A stretch of 64,000 nt of DNA from contig NZ_CP077093.1 of NCBI RefSeq assembly GCF_014268755.2, forward strand, positions 2,158,001 through 2,222,000, written 5' to 3'. This stretch comes from Pseudomonas vanderleydeniana (GTDB lineage Bacteria; Pseudomonadota; Gammaproteobacteria; Pseudomonadales; Pseudomonadaceae). The translations under genes were made by a program, and so were the position numbers. Below, piece by piece: positions 25,594-35,194 of this stretch (position 1 is the stretch's first letter; every line of letters begins with the position of its first letter). The notes beneath the pieces were generated by a model. It was not told the origin of the DNA, made no database searches, and was given only the letters and a program-made list of their open reading frames with translations.

Positions 25594-27588
25594 ATGGATA
25601 AGATACGAGCCTACCTGTTGGGCCTCCCGCGTCGGAAAAAACGCATTTTGCAAGTGATAGGTGATACGTTTCTGGTCTGGTTTGCCCTGTGGATGTCGTT
25701 TGTCGTCCGTTTGGGAGTCGATGAAATGGTCAATCCATTTGCCCAGCATCGTTGGTTGTTCGTTTCCGCTCCGATCATTTCCATCCCTCTTTTCATTCGA
25801 TTCGGGCTTTATCGGGCCGTGATGCGTTACTTCGGTAATGATGCACTGATAGCCATTGTCAAGGCTGTGAGCCTCTCCTCACTGATCCTGGGGGTAGTGG
25901 TCTACCTTTACAGCAATCATCAAACGCTGGTCCCTCGTTCGATTATGTTCAACTATTGGTGGTTGAGCCTGATCATGATCGGGGGCCTTCGTTTGGCTAT
26001 GCGTCAGTACTTCCTTGGTGACTGGTTCAGTGCCGCCCAACATATGCCTTTCGCCAATCGTGACAATGGCCTGACGAAGGTGGCCGTCTATGGTGCTGGT
26101 GCGGCCGGTAACCAACTGGTTGCAGCACTGCGTATGGGCCGAGCGATGCAGCCGGTTGCCTTTATAGATGATGACAGCAGCATTGCTGATCGTAGCATTT
26201 CTGGTCTGCAGGTTTACAAGCCCAAGCACATCCAGCAGATGATCGATACAACTGGGGCCCAAGAGATTTTGTTGGCGATCCCTTCATCATCGCGTGCCCG
26301 ACGGCGAGAGATCCTTGGCTTCCTTGAAGGCTACCCGTTGCACGTGCGCAGCGTGCCCGGCTTCATGGACCTGGCCAGCGGCCGGGTCAAGGTAGACGAC
26401 ATCCAGGAAGTCGACATCGCCGATCTGCTTGGGCGTGATGCGGTGCCTGCCCAGGCCGAGTTGCTGGAACATTGCATCAAGGGGCGCTCGGTGCTGGTAA
26501 CAGGCGCTGGCGGTTCCATCGGTTCGGAGCTGTGCCGACAGATCCTGGCCTTGCGCCCAACGACATTGTTGCTCTTCGAGCACAGCGAGTTCAATCTCTA
26601 CAGCATTCTGTCCGAGCTCGAACGCCGGGTGGATCGCGAGTCACTGCCCGTGCGCCTGCTGCCGATCCTGGGATCGGTTCGCAACCAGGACAAGTTGCTG
26701 TCGGTGATGAAAACCTGGCGTGTCGAGACGGTCTATCACGCCGCAGCCTACAAGCATGTCCCGATGGTCGAGCACAACATCGCCGAAGGTGTGCTGAACA
26801 ACGTGATCGGTACGCTCAACACTGCCCAGGCTGCCCTGCAGGCAGGTGTGGCCAACTTTGTGCTGATTTCCACCGACAAGGCGGTGCGTCCGACCAACGT
26901 GATGGGTAGTACCAAGCGCTTGGCCGAGTTGACTCTGCAGGCTCTCAGTCGCGAGCAGGCGCCGGTGCTCTTTGGTGATTCGAGCAACGTATCGCGGGTC
27001 AACAAGACCCGTTTCACCATGGTCCGTTTTGGCAACGTGCTGGGTTCGTCGGGCTCGGTCATCCCTCTGTTCCACAAGCAGATCAAGGCGGGTGGGCCGC
27101 TGACGGTGACGCACCCGAAAATCACCCGCTACTTCATGACCATCCCCGAGGCTGCCCAACTGGTGATTCAGGCCGGTTCCATGGGGCAGGGCGGTGATGT
27201 GTTCGTCCTCGACATGGGCGAGCCGGTCAAGATCGTCGAGCTGGCGGAAAAGATGATCCATCTGTCCGGCTTGAGCATCCGCTCCGAGAAGAACCCCCAT
27301 GGCGATATTGCCATCGAGTTCTCAGGCCTGCGCCCGGGCGAAAAGCTTTACGAAGAATTGCTGATTGGCGACAACGTGGCGGCCACCCCTCATCCGATGA
27401 TCATGACCGCCAACGAAGACATGCTGCCTTGGGATGTGCTCAAGTTGCGCCTGTCCGAGTTGCTCAAGGCCGTTGAGAACGATGATTACGCACGAGTCCG
27501 GCAACTGCTGCGGGAGACGGTGAGTGGTTATGCGCCGGATGGCGAGATCGTCGACTGGATCTATCAGCAACGCCGTTCCGATCCCTGA
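25594..27588 (+). CDS. wbpM: Nucleotide sugar 4,6-dehydratase WbpM (PglF type)
   Basis: WbpM is a membrane-anchored UDP-GlcNAc 4,6-dehydratase needed for B-band O-antigen in Pseudomonas. The 664 residues match the family length (665 in P. aeruginosa). About four N-terminal spans lie in residues 15-130, then a CoA-binding-like Rossmann domain ([12 protein letters not shown] from 163), then the SDR domain with [10 protein letters not shown] at 303-311, STDKAVRP near 427 and the catalytic region NVMGSTKR at 435-442. ATG 25594 gives the standard [14 protein letters not shown] start. It would feed the aminotransferase and acetyltransferase upstream. It closes the O-antigen locus and has host-like codon use. 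Confidence 0.96.
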   Translation: MDKIRAYLLGLPRRKKRILQVIGDTFLVWFALWMSFVVRLGVDEMVNPFAQHRWLFVSAPIISIPLFIRFGLYRAVMRYFGNDALIAIVKAVSLSSLILGVVVYLYSNHQTLVPRSIMFNYWWLSLIMIGGLRLAMRQYFLGDWFSAAQHMPFANRDNGLTKVAVYGAGAAGNQLVAALRMGRAMQPVAFIDDDSSIADRSISGLQVYKPKHIQQMIDTTGAQEILLAIPSSSRARRREILGFLEGYPLHVRSVPGFMDLASGRVKVDDIQEVDIADLLGRDAVPAQAELLEHCIKGRSVLVTGAGGSIGSELCRQILALRPTTLLLFEHSEFNLYSILSELERRVDRESLPVRLLPILGSVRNQDKLLSVMKTWRVETVYHAAAYKHVPMVEHNIAEGVLNNVIGTLNTAQAALQAGVANFVLISTDKAVRPTNVMGSTKRLAELTLQALSREQAPVLFGDSSNVSRVNKTRFTMVRFGNVLGSSGSVIPLFHKQIKAGGPLTVTHPKITRYFMTIPEAAQLVIQAGSMGQGGDVFVLDMGEPVKIVELAEKMIHLSGLSIRSEKNPHGDIAIEFSGLRPGEKLYEELLIGDNVAATPHPMIMTANEDMLPWDVLKLRLSELLKAVENDDYARVRQLLRETVSGYAPDGEIVDWIYQQRRSDP

Positions 27589-27649
27589 GCTACATACCCG
27601 GTAACGGCCGGGCTTTTGACAAGCTCCAGGCATCACCTAGGTTTGAAAG

Positions 27650-27672
27650 GCAGCTTCGGAAAGCTGCTTTTC
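27650..27672 (+). terminator. Intrinsic terminator after wbpM
   Basis: A 7-bp stem GCAGCTT / AAGCTGC with loop CGGA is followed by TTTT. It lies 60 bases after wbpM and just before the comEA-like gene. A weaker CCGG-based hairpin lies about 45 bases earlier. Confidence 0.8.
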
Positions 27673-27698
27673 CCCTACGATGTCATGGAGTGTCATTT

Positions 27699-28025
27699 AT
27701 GCGTACAGGCGTTATTCCTTCCCTGCTGTTAACCCTTCTGCTCGGCACGATCGGCACCGCCAATGCCGCACCGACGGGGCAGGCCGGTCAGCAGCCCCCG
27801 GCATCCGGCCTGGCGGCGACCAAGGCCGGCAAGGTCAACCTCAACACCGCCGATGCCCAAACCATCCAGCGCGAGCTGACCGGTATCGGCGAAGCCAAGG
27901 CCCAGGCCATCGTCGCCTACCGCGAGGCGAATGGTCCGTTCTCTTCGGTGGATGAACTGCTTGAGGTGAAAGGCATCGGCAAGGCGCTTCTCGACCGTAA
28001 CCGTGACCAGATGGAAATCAACTGA
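27699..28025 (+). CDS. ComEA-like helix-hairpin-helix protein, exported
   Basis: The 108-residue product begins with a signal peptide (about 24 residues, ending at ANA) and ends with two helix-hairpin-helix motifs: [30 protein letters not shown], and [15 protein letters not shown]. ComEA proteins bind DNA in the periplasm during uptake. ATG 27699 is chosen over GTG 27690 because ATGGAG lies 8 bases before it. A gene of this type follows wbpM in many Pseudomonas. A competence role has not been established from this sequence. Confidence 0.88.
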   Translation: MRTGVIPSLLLTLLLGTIGTANAAPTGQAGQQPPASGLAATKAGKVNLNTADAQTIQRELTGIGEAKAQAIVAYREANGPFSSVDELLEVKGIGKALLDRNRDQMEIN

Positions 28026-28069
28026 CGTTGCCTGACTGAGCTGCGAGGCCGGCCAGGAAACCGGTCTCC

Positions 28070-28630
28070 CTACTCAACCTGATCCTTCAGGTGCGCCTTG
28101 GTCACTTCCAGGATCTTCTTCGCCAGTTCCGGATCCTCGGCACTACGTGACATCACCAGCGCGCCCACCAGGGTCGCCAGCATGACGATGCTTTGCTCTT
28201 CGGCGTCCGGCCCTGAACCCAGCGCCGTCTCCACCTGCTTGAGGCGCGACTCGATCACCGTGTCGGTCGTGGGGCTGGGTTCGCCGCGCTGGCCCAGCTC
28301 CGAGCACATGGTCGGAATCGGGCAGCCGTGCTCGGGTGTGGTCAGGTGCCATTCGGAGAGGTAGCTGTCGATGAACGACTGTAGGGGCTTGTCCTGGCTG
28401 AACAGCATGTCGCAATGCACGTCCAGTTCCGCTGCCGCTTCCTGCAGGGCCTTTTCGACCAGTTCATCCTTGGATTTGAAGTGCGCGTAGAAACCGCCAT
28501 GGGTCAGCCCCAGGGCTTTCATCAACGGCTGCAGGCCGGTGGCCCCGATGCCGTCACGGCGAAAGCGCGCGGCCGCTTCCTTGATGATGCGCTCGTGGGT
28601 CTGTGCCTTGTGGTCTTGCGAATAGCGCAT
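28070..28630 (-). CDS. TetR/AcrR family transcriptional regulator
   Basis: The 186-residue protein has an N-terminal TetR helix-turn-helix (RIIKEAAARFRRDGIGATGL, then LTHGGFYAHFKSKDELVEKAL, residues about 14-58) and a C-terminal ligand domain with a Cys in GCPIPTMCSELG near residue 102-112, common in the NemR/YxaF-like group. GGAGG lies 7-8 bases before the ATG. It is probably a one-component repressor. The target is unknown; the nearest divergent gene on the left, the comEA-like gene, is convergent with it, so a distant or own-promoter target is likely. Confidence 0.9.
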   Translation of the reverse strand: MRYSQDHKAQTHERIIKEAAARFRRDGIGATGLQPLMKALGLTHGGFYAHFKSKDELVEKALQEAAAELDVHCDMLFSQDKPLQSFIDSYLSEWHLTTPEHGCPIPTMCSELGQRGEPSPTTDTVIESRLKQVETALGSGPDAEEQSIVMLATLVGALVMSRSAEDPELAKKILEVTKAHLKDQVE

Positions 28631-28729
28631 GGCGGAGCCTCCAAATCCATAGCCAATGATAACTGTGACCTGGAGGCGGGCGCCCCTACTTTTTTGTCGC
28701 GATGTTCAACTTTGTTCACGTGTCGCCTT

Positions 28730-28897
28730 TCAGCGGTCCTGGGCGTCCTTGGCATCTGCTTCGGCATTGCGTTGCTGGACGCGTCGACGCTGCTCGTCCG
28801 TCAGTTCCACCTTGTTGGCGGTGTCGCGCAACATCATCAGGCCGCCAACGATGGAGCCGACGGCCACGACGATGATCAACCAGGCATACCAGGGCAT
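28730..28897 (-). CDS. DUF2897 family small membrane protein
   Basis: This 55-residue protein starts MPWYAWLIIVVAVGS, has one membrane span (about residues 4-22) with a GG motif at its end, and a charged C-terminal tail LTDEQRRRVQQRNAEADAKD. That pattern matches the DUF2897 family of gamma-proteobacteria. The frame extends upstream, but ATG at 28895-28897 has GAGGAG 7 bases before it. Function of the family is unknown; the single anchor and cytoplasmic tail suggest an inner-membrane adaptor. Confidence 0.8.
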   Translation of the reverse strand: MPWYAWLIIVVAVGSIVGGLMMLRDTANKVELTDEQRRRVQQRNAEADAKDAQDR

Positions 28898-29018
28898 AGG
28901 GTTCTCCTCGATGAGCCGCTCCCACGCGAACGGTTCGCATGGGATGCTGGCCCTTGCCACTTTGAGTGAAGCGATTTCTCAGTGGTTCAATTGTAAACCC
29001 GTTATGCCCCGTGAGTGC

Positions 29019-30383
29019 TCACAGCCCGGTCAGCATCGCATCGGCCGGGGCGGCGGCGCGCAGTTGCCCGGTGAGCAGGAAGTAGACGAAGCCGACGGCC
29101 ATGAAGCCGACGAAGATCAGGCCGATCAGGGCATTGAACCAGGCCATTGCGACCAGGCAGATCACTGCCAGGCCCAGCGCGATGGCGGGTACGACTGGAT
29201 AGCCCGGTGCACGGAAGGTGCGCTCCAGTGCAGGCTCGGTCCGGCGCAGACGGAACAGGCTGAGCATGCTCATGATGTACATGACGATGGCACCGAACAC
29301 CGCCATGGTGATCATCGCCGCGGTCAGGGTCATGCCGCCCAGGTTGATCAGGCCGTCGCTGTAGATGGCGGCGATGCCCACCAGGCCACCGGCAATGATC
29401 GCGCGGTGTGGTGTCTGGAAGCGTGACAGTTTTGCCAGTGAGGCTGGCAGGTAGCCGGCGCGGGCCAGAGCGAAGAACTGCCGTGAGTAGCCGAGAATGA
29501 TGCCGTGGAAGCTCGCCACCAGGCCGAACAGGCCAATCCAGACCAGCATGTGCAACCAGCCGGAGCTGTCGCCGACCACCGCTTTCATCGCCTGGGGCAG
29601 CGGGTCGTTGATGTTCGACAGGGTACGCCAGTCGCCGACACCGCCGGCGAAGAACATCACGCCCATGGCCAGCAGCACCAGGGTCAGGATGCCGCTGATG
29701 TAGGCCTTGGGAATGGTTCGTTTCGGGTCCTTGGCTTCCTCGGCGGCCATGGCCGCGCCTTCGATCGCCAGGAAGAACCAGATGGCAAAGGGAATGGCGG
29801 CGAAAATCCCGGCAATCGCCGGCGCGCCGAAGCTGTCGGCACCGGCCCAGCCGTTCAGGGCGAAATGACTGAAGCTGAAGGCCGGGGCGACCACGCCCAT
29901 GAATACCAGCAACTCGGCCACCGCGAGGATGCACACCACCAGCTCGAAGGTGGCGGCCAGCTTGACCCCGAGGATGTTCAGGCCCATGAACACGATGTAG
30001 GCACCCACGGCGGCATGCCTGGGATCGAGCGCCGGGAACTGCACGTTCAGGTAGGCGCCGATGGCCAGGGCGATGGCCGGCGGAGCAAAGACGAATTCGA
30101 TCAGGGTCGCCAGGCCGGCGATCAAGCCGCCTTTCTCGCCAAACGCCCGTCGGCTGTAGGCAAACGGCCCGCCGGCATGGGGAATGGCGGTAGTCAGTTC
30201 GGTGAAACTGAAGATGAAGCAGGTGTACATCGCCGCGACCATCAGCGACGTCACCAGGAACCCGAGCGTGCCGGCCACGCCCCAGCCATAGCTCCAGCCG
30301 AAGTATTCGCCGGAAATCACCAGGCCTACCGCGATGCCCCACAGATGCAGCGTGCCCAGCGTGGGCTTGAGTCGAGTGTTCAT
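29019..30383 (-). CDS. eat: Ethanolamine permease (APC family)
   Basis: The 454-residue protein is an amino acid-polyamine-organocation transporter with about 12 spans. The first span region LHLWGIAVGLVISGEYFGW and IPHAGGPFAYSRRAFGE near 67-83, and the middle IEGAAMAAEEAKDPKRTIP near 206-224, are typical of the ethanolamine permease group. It would import ethanolamine across the inner membrane. GGGAGAAACAC directly precedes the ATG. No ethanolamine ammonia-lyase genes (eutBC) are adjacent in this window, so the substrate rests on family similarity. Confidence 0.85.
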   Translation of the reverse strand: MNTRLKPTLGTLHLWGIAVGLVISGEYFGWSYGWGVAGTLGFLVTSLMVAAMYTCFIFSFTELTTAIPHAGGPFAYSRRAFGEKGGLIAGLATLIEFVFAPPAIALAIGAYLNVQFPALDPRHAAVGAYIVFMGLNILGVKLAATFELVVCILAVAELLVFMGVVAPAFSFSHFALNGWAGADSFGAPAIAGIFAAIPFAIWFFLAIEGAAMAAEEAKDPKRTIPKAYISGILTLVLLAMGVMFFAGGVGDWRTLSNINDPLPQAMKAVVGDSSGWLHMLVWIGLFGLVASFHGIILGYSRQFFALARAGYLPASLAKLSRFQTPHRAIIAGGLVGIAAIYSDGLINLGGMTLTAAMITMAVFGAIVMYIMSMLSLFRLRRTEPALERTFRAPGYPVVPAIALGLAVICLVAMAWFNALIGLIFVGFMAVGFVYFLLTGQLRAAAPADAMLTGL

Positions 30384-30643
30384 GTGTTTCTCCCTGAACC
30401 GTTTGGATACCGCTCGGATCAGGCGATTGCAGCGGGCGTGCCAGTGCCGGGGAACATGTCGTAAAGCTGAAAAGGCTGTCGTATCGAGGATATTTCGCCG
30501 AGGTTGCCCTGAATTTCGACTTTAATTGGTGCAAGTGCGGGCATTTATGGCGCGTACCCGGCACATTTGCCGATCACCGGGTCCCGATCGTCGCCGGGTT
30601 CCGCTACAATGCGCGCCGATTTCGACTTGCCTGAGAGCCCTCC

Positions 30644-31342
30644 ATGTCCGCCTGCCAGACTCCCATCATCGTCGCCCTGGATTACCCCACCCGTGACGCC
30701 GCCCTGAAACTGGCCGATCAGCTGGACCCGAAACTGTGCCGGGTCAAGGTCGGCAAGGAGCTGTTCACCAGCTGCGCCTCGGAGATCGTCGGGACCCTGC
30801 GTGACAAGGGTTTCGAAGTGTTCCTGGACCTCAAGTTCCACGACATCCCCAACACCACCGCCATGGCGGTCAAGGCAGCAGCGGAGATGGGCGTATGGAT
30901 GGTCAACGTGCATTGCTCCGGTGGCCTGCGCATGATGGCGGCCTGCCGCGAAGTGCTGGAACAACGCAGCGGACCCAAGCCGTTGCTGATCGGTGTGACC
31001 GTGCTCACCAGCATGGAGCGCGAAGACCTGGCGGGAATCGGCCTGGATGTCGATCCGCAGGTACAGGTATTGCGCCTGGCGGCGCTGGCCGAGAAGGCCG
31101 GAATGGATGGTCTGGTGTGCTCGGCACTGGAGGCGACGGCACTGAAGAGCGCGCATCCCGGCCTGCAACTGGTGACACCGGGCATTCGTCCGGCGGGCAG
31201 CGCACTGGACGACCAGCGTCGTATCCTCACGCCGCGTGAAGCACTGGATGCCGGTTCCGACTACCTGGTGATCGGCCGGCCGATCAGCAAGGCGGCCGAT
31301 CCGGCCCAGGCACTGGCGGCGGTGGTCGCCGAGCTGGCCTGA
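30644..31342 (+). CDS. pyrF: Orotidine 5'-phosphate decarboxylase
   Basis: This enzyme makes UMP, the last step of de novo pyrimidine synthesis. The 232-residue length is standard. The catalytic Asp-x-Lys-x-x-Asp array is visible as [10 protein letters not shown] near residues 62-71, with IVALDYPT at the N-terminus and TPGIRPAG near 178-185 for phosphate binding. A TACAAT hexamer at 30605-30610 may be its -10 element, with no clear -35. It is monocistronic, followed by a convergent reductase. Confidence 0.96.
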   Translation: MSACQTPIIVALDYPTRDAALKLADQLDPKLCRVKVGKELFTSCASEIVGTLRDKGFEVFLDLKFHDIPNTTAMAVKAAAEMGVWMVNVHCSGGLRMMAACREVLEQRSGPKPLLIGVTVLTSMEREDLAGIGLDVDPQVQVLRLAALAEKAGMDGLVCSALEATALKSAHPGLQLVTPGIRPAGSALDDQRRILTPREALDAGSDYLVIGRPISKAADPAQALAAVVAELA

Positions 31343-31388
31343 TCCGGCCTGACGGGGCAAGGCCTGCAAGCCATGCCCCGCTGCCCAT

Positions 31389-32393
31389 TCAGACCTTCAG
31401 CACCAGCTTGCCGAAGTTTTCCCCGCTGAACAGCTTCGCCAGCGTCTCGGGGAAAGTCTGCAACCCCTCGACGATATCTTCCTTGCTCTTGAGCTGCCCC
31501 TTGGCCATCCAGCCGGCCATTTCCTGCCCGGCGGCGGCGAACTGCGCGGCGTAGTCCATCACCACGAAGCCTTCCATGCGCGCGCGGTTGACCAGCAGTG
31601 CCAGGTAGTTCGCCGGGCCCTTGACCGCTTCCTTGTTGTTGTACTGGCTGATCGCCCCGCAGATCACCACGCGGGCCTTGAGGTTCAGGCGGGTCAGCAC
31701 GGCGTCGAGAATGTCACCGCCGACGTTGTCGAAATACACGTCGACGCCCTTGGGGCACTCGCGCTTGAGCCCGGCAGCGACGTCCTCGCTCTTGTAGTCG
31801 ATGGTGCCGTCAAAGCCCAGCTCGTCGACCAGGAAACGGCACTTGTCGGCACCACCGGCGATCCCGACCACCCGGCAGCCCTTGAGCTTGGCGATCTGCC
31901 CGGCAATGCTGCCCACCGCACCGGCGGCACCGGAGATCACCACGGTTTCACCGGCTTTCGGGGCGCCGACATCCAGCAGCGCGAAGTAGGCGGTCATGCC
32001 GGTCATGCCCAGTGCCGAAAGATAGCGGGGCAGGGGGGCGAGTTTCGGGTCGACCTTGTAGAAACCGCGTGGCTCGCCGAGGAAATAGTCCTGCACGCCC
32101 AGCGCACCGTTGACGTAGTCACCCACTGCGAAGCCCGGATGGTTCGAGGCGACGACCTGGCCGACCCCCAGCGCACGCATCACTTCGCCCAGCCCCACCG
32201 GCGGGATGTAGGACTTGCCTTCGTTCATCCAGCCACGCATGGCCGGGTCGAGGGACAGGTATTCGTTCCGGACCAGGATCTGGTTGGCGCCCGGCTCACC
32301 CACGGGGACTTCCTGGTAGGTAAAGGTCTCGCGGGTCGCGGCCCCGACCGGACGTTTGGCCAGCAGGAATTGGCGGTTGTTCTGGGTGGTCAT
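31389..32393 (-). CDS. NADPH-dependent MDR reductase, CurA-like
   Basis: The 334 residues form a medium-chain reductase of the zinc-free quinone/double-bond reductase group (CurA/YncB). Seen: LSLDPAMRGWM near 47-57, the NADPH motif SGAAGAVGSIAGQIAKLKG near 152-170, GGADKC near 178, and YFDNVGG near 218-224. Such enzymes reduce alpha,beta-unsaturated ketones or alkenals. Length is normal. It is convergent with pyrF, with 46 bases between stops and a GGGGCA/TGCCCC hairpin there. Physiological substrate cannot be read. Confidence 0.88.
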   Translation of the reverse strand: MTTQNNRQFLLAKRPVGAATRETFTYQEVPVGEPGANQILVRNEYLSLDPAMRGWMNEGKSYIPPVGLGEVMRALGVGQVVASNHPGFAVGDYVNGALGVQDYFLGEPRGFYKVDPKLAPLPRYLSALGMTGMTAYFALLDVGAPKAGETVVISGAAGAVGSIAGQIAKLKGCRVVGIAGGADKCRFLVDELGFDGTIDYKSEDVAAGLKRECPKGVDVYFDNVGGDILDAVLTRLNLKARVVICGAISQYNNKEAVKGPANYLALLVNRARMEGFVVMDYAAQFAAAGQEMAGWMAKGQLKSKEDIVEGLQTFPETLAKLFSGENFGKLVLKV

Positions 32394-32643
32394 GGCAGGT
32401 ACTCGATGAGGTCAATGAAGCCTTGTAGATAGACCCTGATCGCCGCCAGGGCAAGTCTTGCCGGTCGGGCGAATAGGGCGCGATCCACTTCGCTGATGGT
32501 GATCCGCAGGCTGTTATCACCACAACTTATCACTCTGGTGCATGAAGCGGTAACCGGCCTCCTGATAGTGCTGCCCCGTGAAGCCAGCCTCTGGCTAGAC
32601 TCACGCCAGGCGATCACTCACGCACTCTGCGAGGATAAAAATC

Positions 32644-33405
32644 ATGAGCATGACGTTTTCCGGCCAGGTGGCCCTGGTGACCGGCGCTGCCGCCGGTATT
32701 GGCCGGGCGACCGCCCAGGCTTTCGCGGCCGAAGGTTTGAAGGTGGTCGTTGCCGACCTGGATGTGGCGGGTGGCGAGGGTACCGTCGAGGCGATTCGTG
32801 CCGCAGGCGGCGAAGCGATCTTCGTGCGCTGCAACGTTACCCTCGAAACCGATGTGCAGAAGCTGATGGAACAGGCCGTGGCGGCCTATGGCCGGCTCGA
32901 CTATGCCTTCAACAACGCCGGGATCGAGATCGAGAAGGGCAAGCTGGCCGACGGCACCCAGGATGAGTTCGACGCGATCATGGGGGTCAACGTCAAGGGC
33001 GTCTGGCTGTGCATGAAGTACCAGTTGCCGTTGATGCAGGCCCAGGGTGGCGGCGCCATCGTCAATACGGCGTCGGTCGCTGGCCTGGGCGCGGCGCCGA
33101 AGATGAGCATTTATGCCGCCTCCAAGCACGCGGTGATCGGCCTGACCAAGTCGGCGGCGATCGAGTACGCCAAGCGTGGTATTCGCGTCAACGCCGTGTG
33201 TCCGGCGGTGATCGACACCGACATGTTCCGTCGGGCCTATGAGGCCGACCCGAAAAAGGCCGAATTTGCGGCGGCGATGCACCCGGTAGGGCGCATCGGC
33301 AAGGTCGAGGAGATTGCCAGTGCCGTACTCTACCTGTGCAGCGACGGTGCGGCCTTCACCACCGGCCACGCCTTGGCAGTGGATGGCGGCGCCACGGCGA
33401 TTTGA
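32644..33405 (+). CDS. Short-chain dehydrogenase/reductase
   Basis: The 253-residue protein is a classical SDR. It has TGAAAGIGRATAQ at residues 12-24 for the dinucleotide, NNAG near 89-92, the catalytic Ser near 141, and YAASK near 154-158 with Tyr and Lys. The end shows TTGHALAVDGG, the usual C-terminal motif. A GAGGAT ribosome binding site precedes the ATG. It is followed by a strong terminator and so is a single-gene unit. Substrate unknown. Confidence 0.92.
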   Translation: MSMTFSGQVALVTGAAAGIGRATAQAFAAEGLKVVVADLDVAGGEGTVEAIRAAGGEAIFVRCNVTLETDVQKLMEQAVAAYGRLDYAFNNAGIEIEKGKLADGTQDEFDAIMGVNVKGVWLCMKYQLPLMQAQGGGAIVNTASVAGLGAAPKMSIYAASKHAVIGLTKSAAIEYAKRGIRVNAVCPAVIDTDMFRRAYEADPKKAEFAAAMHPVGRIGKVEEIASAVLYLCSDGAAFTTGHALAVDGGATAI

Positions 33406-33449
33406 CCGGCCACGGCCTTCTCCGTCGGCTGTAGTTTCCATGTAAAGAG

Positions 33450-33472
33450 AACCCGCAGATGCGGGTTTTTTT
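33450..33472 (+). terminator. Intrinsic terminator after the SDR gene
   Basis: A perfect 7-bp stem AACCCGC / GCGGGTT with loop AGAT is followed by seven T. It lies 45 bases after the SDR stop. Confidence 0.92.
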
Positions 33473-33655
33473 ACGTCCGTCGATCTTGCGCATGCTGTCG
33501 GAGCATTCGCTCATTCATGCAGGGAGAATACTGGAGGCCATGATCGACGTGGCTTGCAGTGGTACCTGGACAGGCTTTTTGTGCAAGCGGAAGGGGCGGT
33601 TTTGTATGGTTAACTGCCCGGCGGGAAATAACCGTGCCTTGGAGCGTCACATACA

Positions 33656-35080
33656 ATGGATCTGGAAATCGATCGTCAGGCGCTGGTGCCTGTCGTGCAG
33701 CAAGTCGTCAATGCCATCGTCGAATGGGTGCGCCTGAGCCGGGCATGCCCGGGGACTCGCCTGCCGTCGGTTCGGCAGTTGGCCAAGGAAAACGCTCTCA
33801 GCCAGGCCAATGTCACCGAGGCCTACGAGCGGCTGGTGATGCAGGGGGTACTGGCGTCACGTAATGGTTCGGTGTTCATCGTCGCGGAAACCTCCGGTGC
33901 ATCCCGGGTGACCAGCGAGCCGGAGTGGTATGAGGGCCTGGAAGCGAAATGGGGGGCGTTCAGCGATCATCCGCTGGGTGAGTTGAAGCTCGGTTGTGGC
34001 TGGGTGCCCCAGGGTTGGCGCGAAAGTGACGATATCGGTTATGCGGTGCGTGAAGTCAGCCGCACGCAGATGCAGGGGTTGTTCCACTACAGCACGCCGC
34101 TGGGGCTGCCGGCCCTGCGCCAGCAGTTGCACAAGCGCCTGACCCAGAAAGGCATCCACTCGGTGGACGGCGAGGTGCTGACCACCCTGGGCGTTACCCA
34201 GGGACTCGACCTGCTGGTGCGCACGCTGCTCAAGCCGGGTGATTGCGTGGTGGTGGAAACCCCGGGCCATGGCAACCTCTACCGGCTCCTGGCACTGCAG
34301 GGCATCGAGTTGCTGGAGGTGCCGCGGACCCGTTCGGGGCCCGACCTCGAGGCGCTGCACACACTGCTGCGCACGCACCGGCCCAAGTGCCTGTTCATCA
34401 ACAGCCTCTGCCACAACCCCACGGGCAGCAGCCTGACCCTGCCGGTTGCCACGCAGTTGCTGCAACTGGCCCAGGCGGAGGATTTCCTGATTGTCGAGGA
34501 CGGTGTCTGCAGTGATCTGCAGGGGGGGCCGGGGGTCCAACTGGCGGCGCTGGACAGCGCACAGCGGGTGATCTATCTCGGCGGGTTCTCGAAGACCCTG
34601 AGCAGTTCGCTGAAGGTCGGTTTCATTCGTGCTCACGCGGGGCTCATCCAGCGCCTGGCCGAGGTGAAGATGATCACCAGCCTCGGTGCCTCGCGCTTTA
34701 CCGAATGTGTCGTCGCCACCTTGCTGGCCAATGGCGCCTACCGCAAACTGGTGCAGCGCCTGCGCCAGCGCCTGGAGACCGAGATGGCGGCGACGCTGGA
34801 CGTGCTCGAGGAAAGCGGCTGGGAGGTGTTCAGCGAACCGTCGGCCGGCATGTTCGTCTGGGCGCGCAGCCGCCGCTACAATCCGGCCCAGGTCCAGGCC
34901 GGGGCTCGCCAGCTCGGGGTACTGCTGGCCCAGGACTCGGCCTTCACGCCACGGGCGACTTCCGCTGGCTGGATGCGGATCAACGTGGCCTATGCGACGG
35001 ACTCGCGGGCACGCAAGTTCTTCCGCTTGCTGGGTGGTGCCGAATCGACCTCGACGATCCTGAAAACGACGCAGATGTAG
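33656..35080 (+). CDS. MocR-type GntR regulator with aminotransferase domain
   Basis: The 474 residues join an N-terminal GntR winged helix (RLPSVRQLAKENALSQANVTEAYERL region, about 38-65) to a class I aminotransferase-like PLP domain (about 115-465). The PLP lysine lies in FSKTLSSSLKVGF near residue 313; NSLCHNPTGSSL near 256 is the usual cofactor region. Such regulators sense amines or PLP-linked metabolites and often control a neighbouring gene. The nearest candidates are the chemoreceptor downstream, same strand, or the SDR upstream; neither link is proven. Its ribosome binding site is weak (GGAG at 11 bases). Confidence 0.9.
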   Translation: MDLEIDRQALVPVVQQVVNAIVEWVRLSRACPGTRLPSVRQLAKENALSQANVTEAYERLVMQGVLASRNGSVFIVAETSGASRVTSEPEWYEGLEAKWGAFSDHPLGELKLGCGWVPQGWRESDDIGYAVREVSRTQMQGLFHYSTPLGLPALRQQLHKRLTQKGIHSVDGEVLTTLGVTQGLDLLVRTLLKPGDCVVVETPGHGNLYRLLALQGIELLEVPRTRSGPDLEALHTLLRTHRPKCLFINSLCHNPTGSSLTLPVATQLLQLAQAEDFLIVEDGVCSDLQGGPGVQLAALDSAQRVIYLGGFSKTLSSSLKVGFIRAHAGLIQRLAEVKMITSLGASRFTECVVATLLANGAYRKLVQRLRQRLETEMAATLDVLEESGWEVFSEPSAGMFVWARSRRYNPAQVQAGARQLGVLLAQDSAFTPRATSAGWMRINVAYATDSRARKFFRLLGGAESTSTILKTTQM

Positions 35081-35194
35081 CTTTTGGCCATTATTCCGGC
35101 GCCAAAGGCTTGTATTTCACCAGTCGTGGTTGCGAATCTGCTTGAATCTTGAATGGCTTGCGCGCCTTCAGCATTCGATCGGAGATTACGCCTC

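Noticed and set aside
29002-30564. 520-codon frame overlapping the ethanolamine permease on the same strand
   Set aside because: Another frame of a GC-rich gene, rich in Arg, Pro and Gly; the permease frame has clear family motifs.
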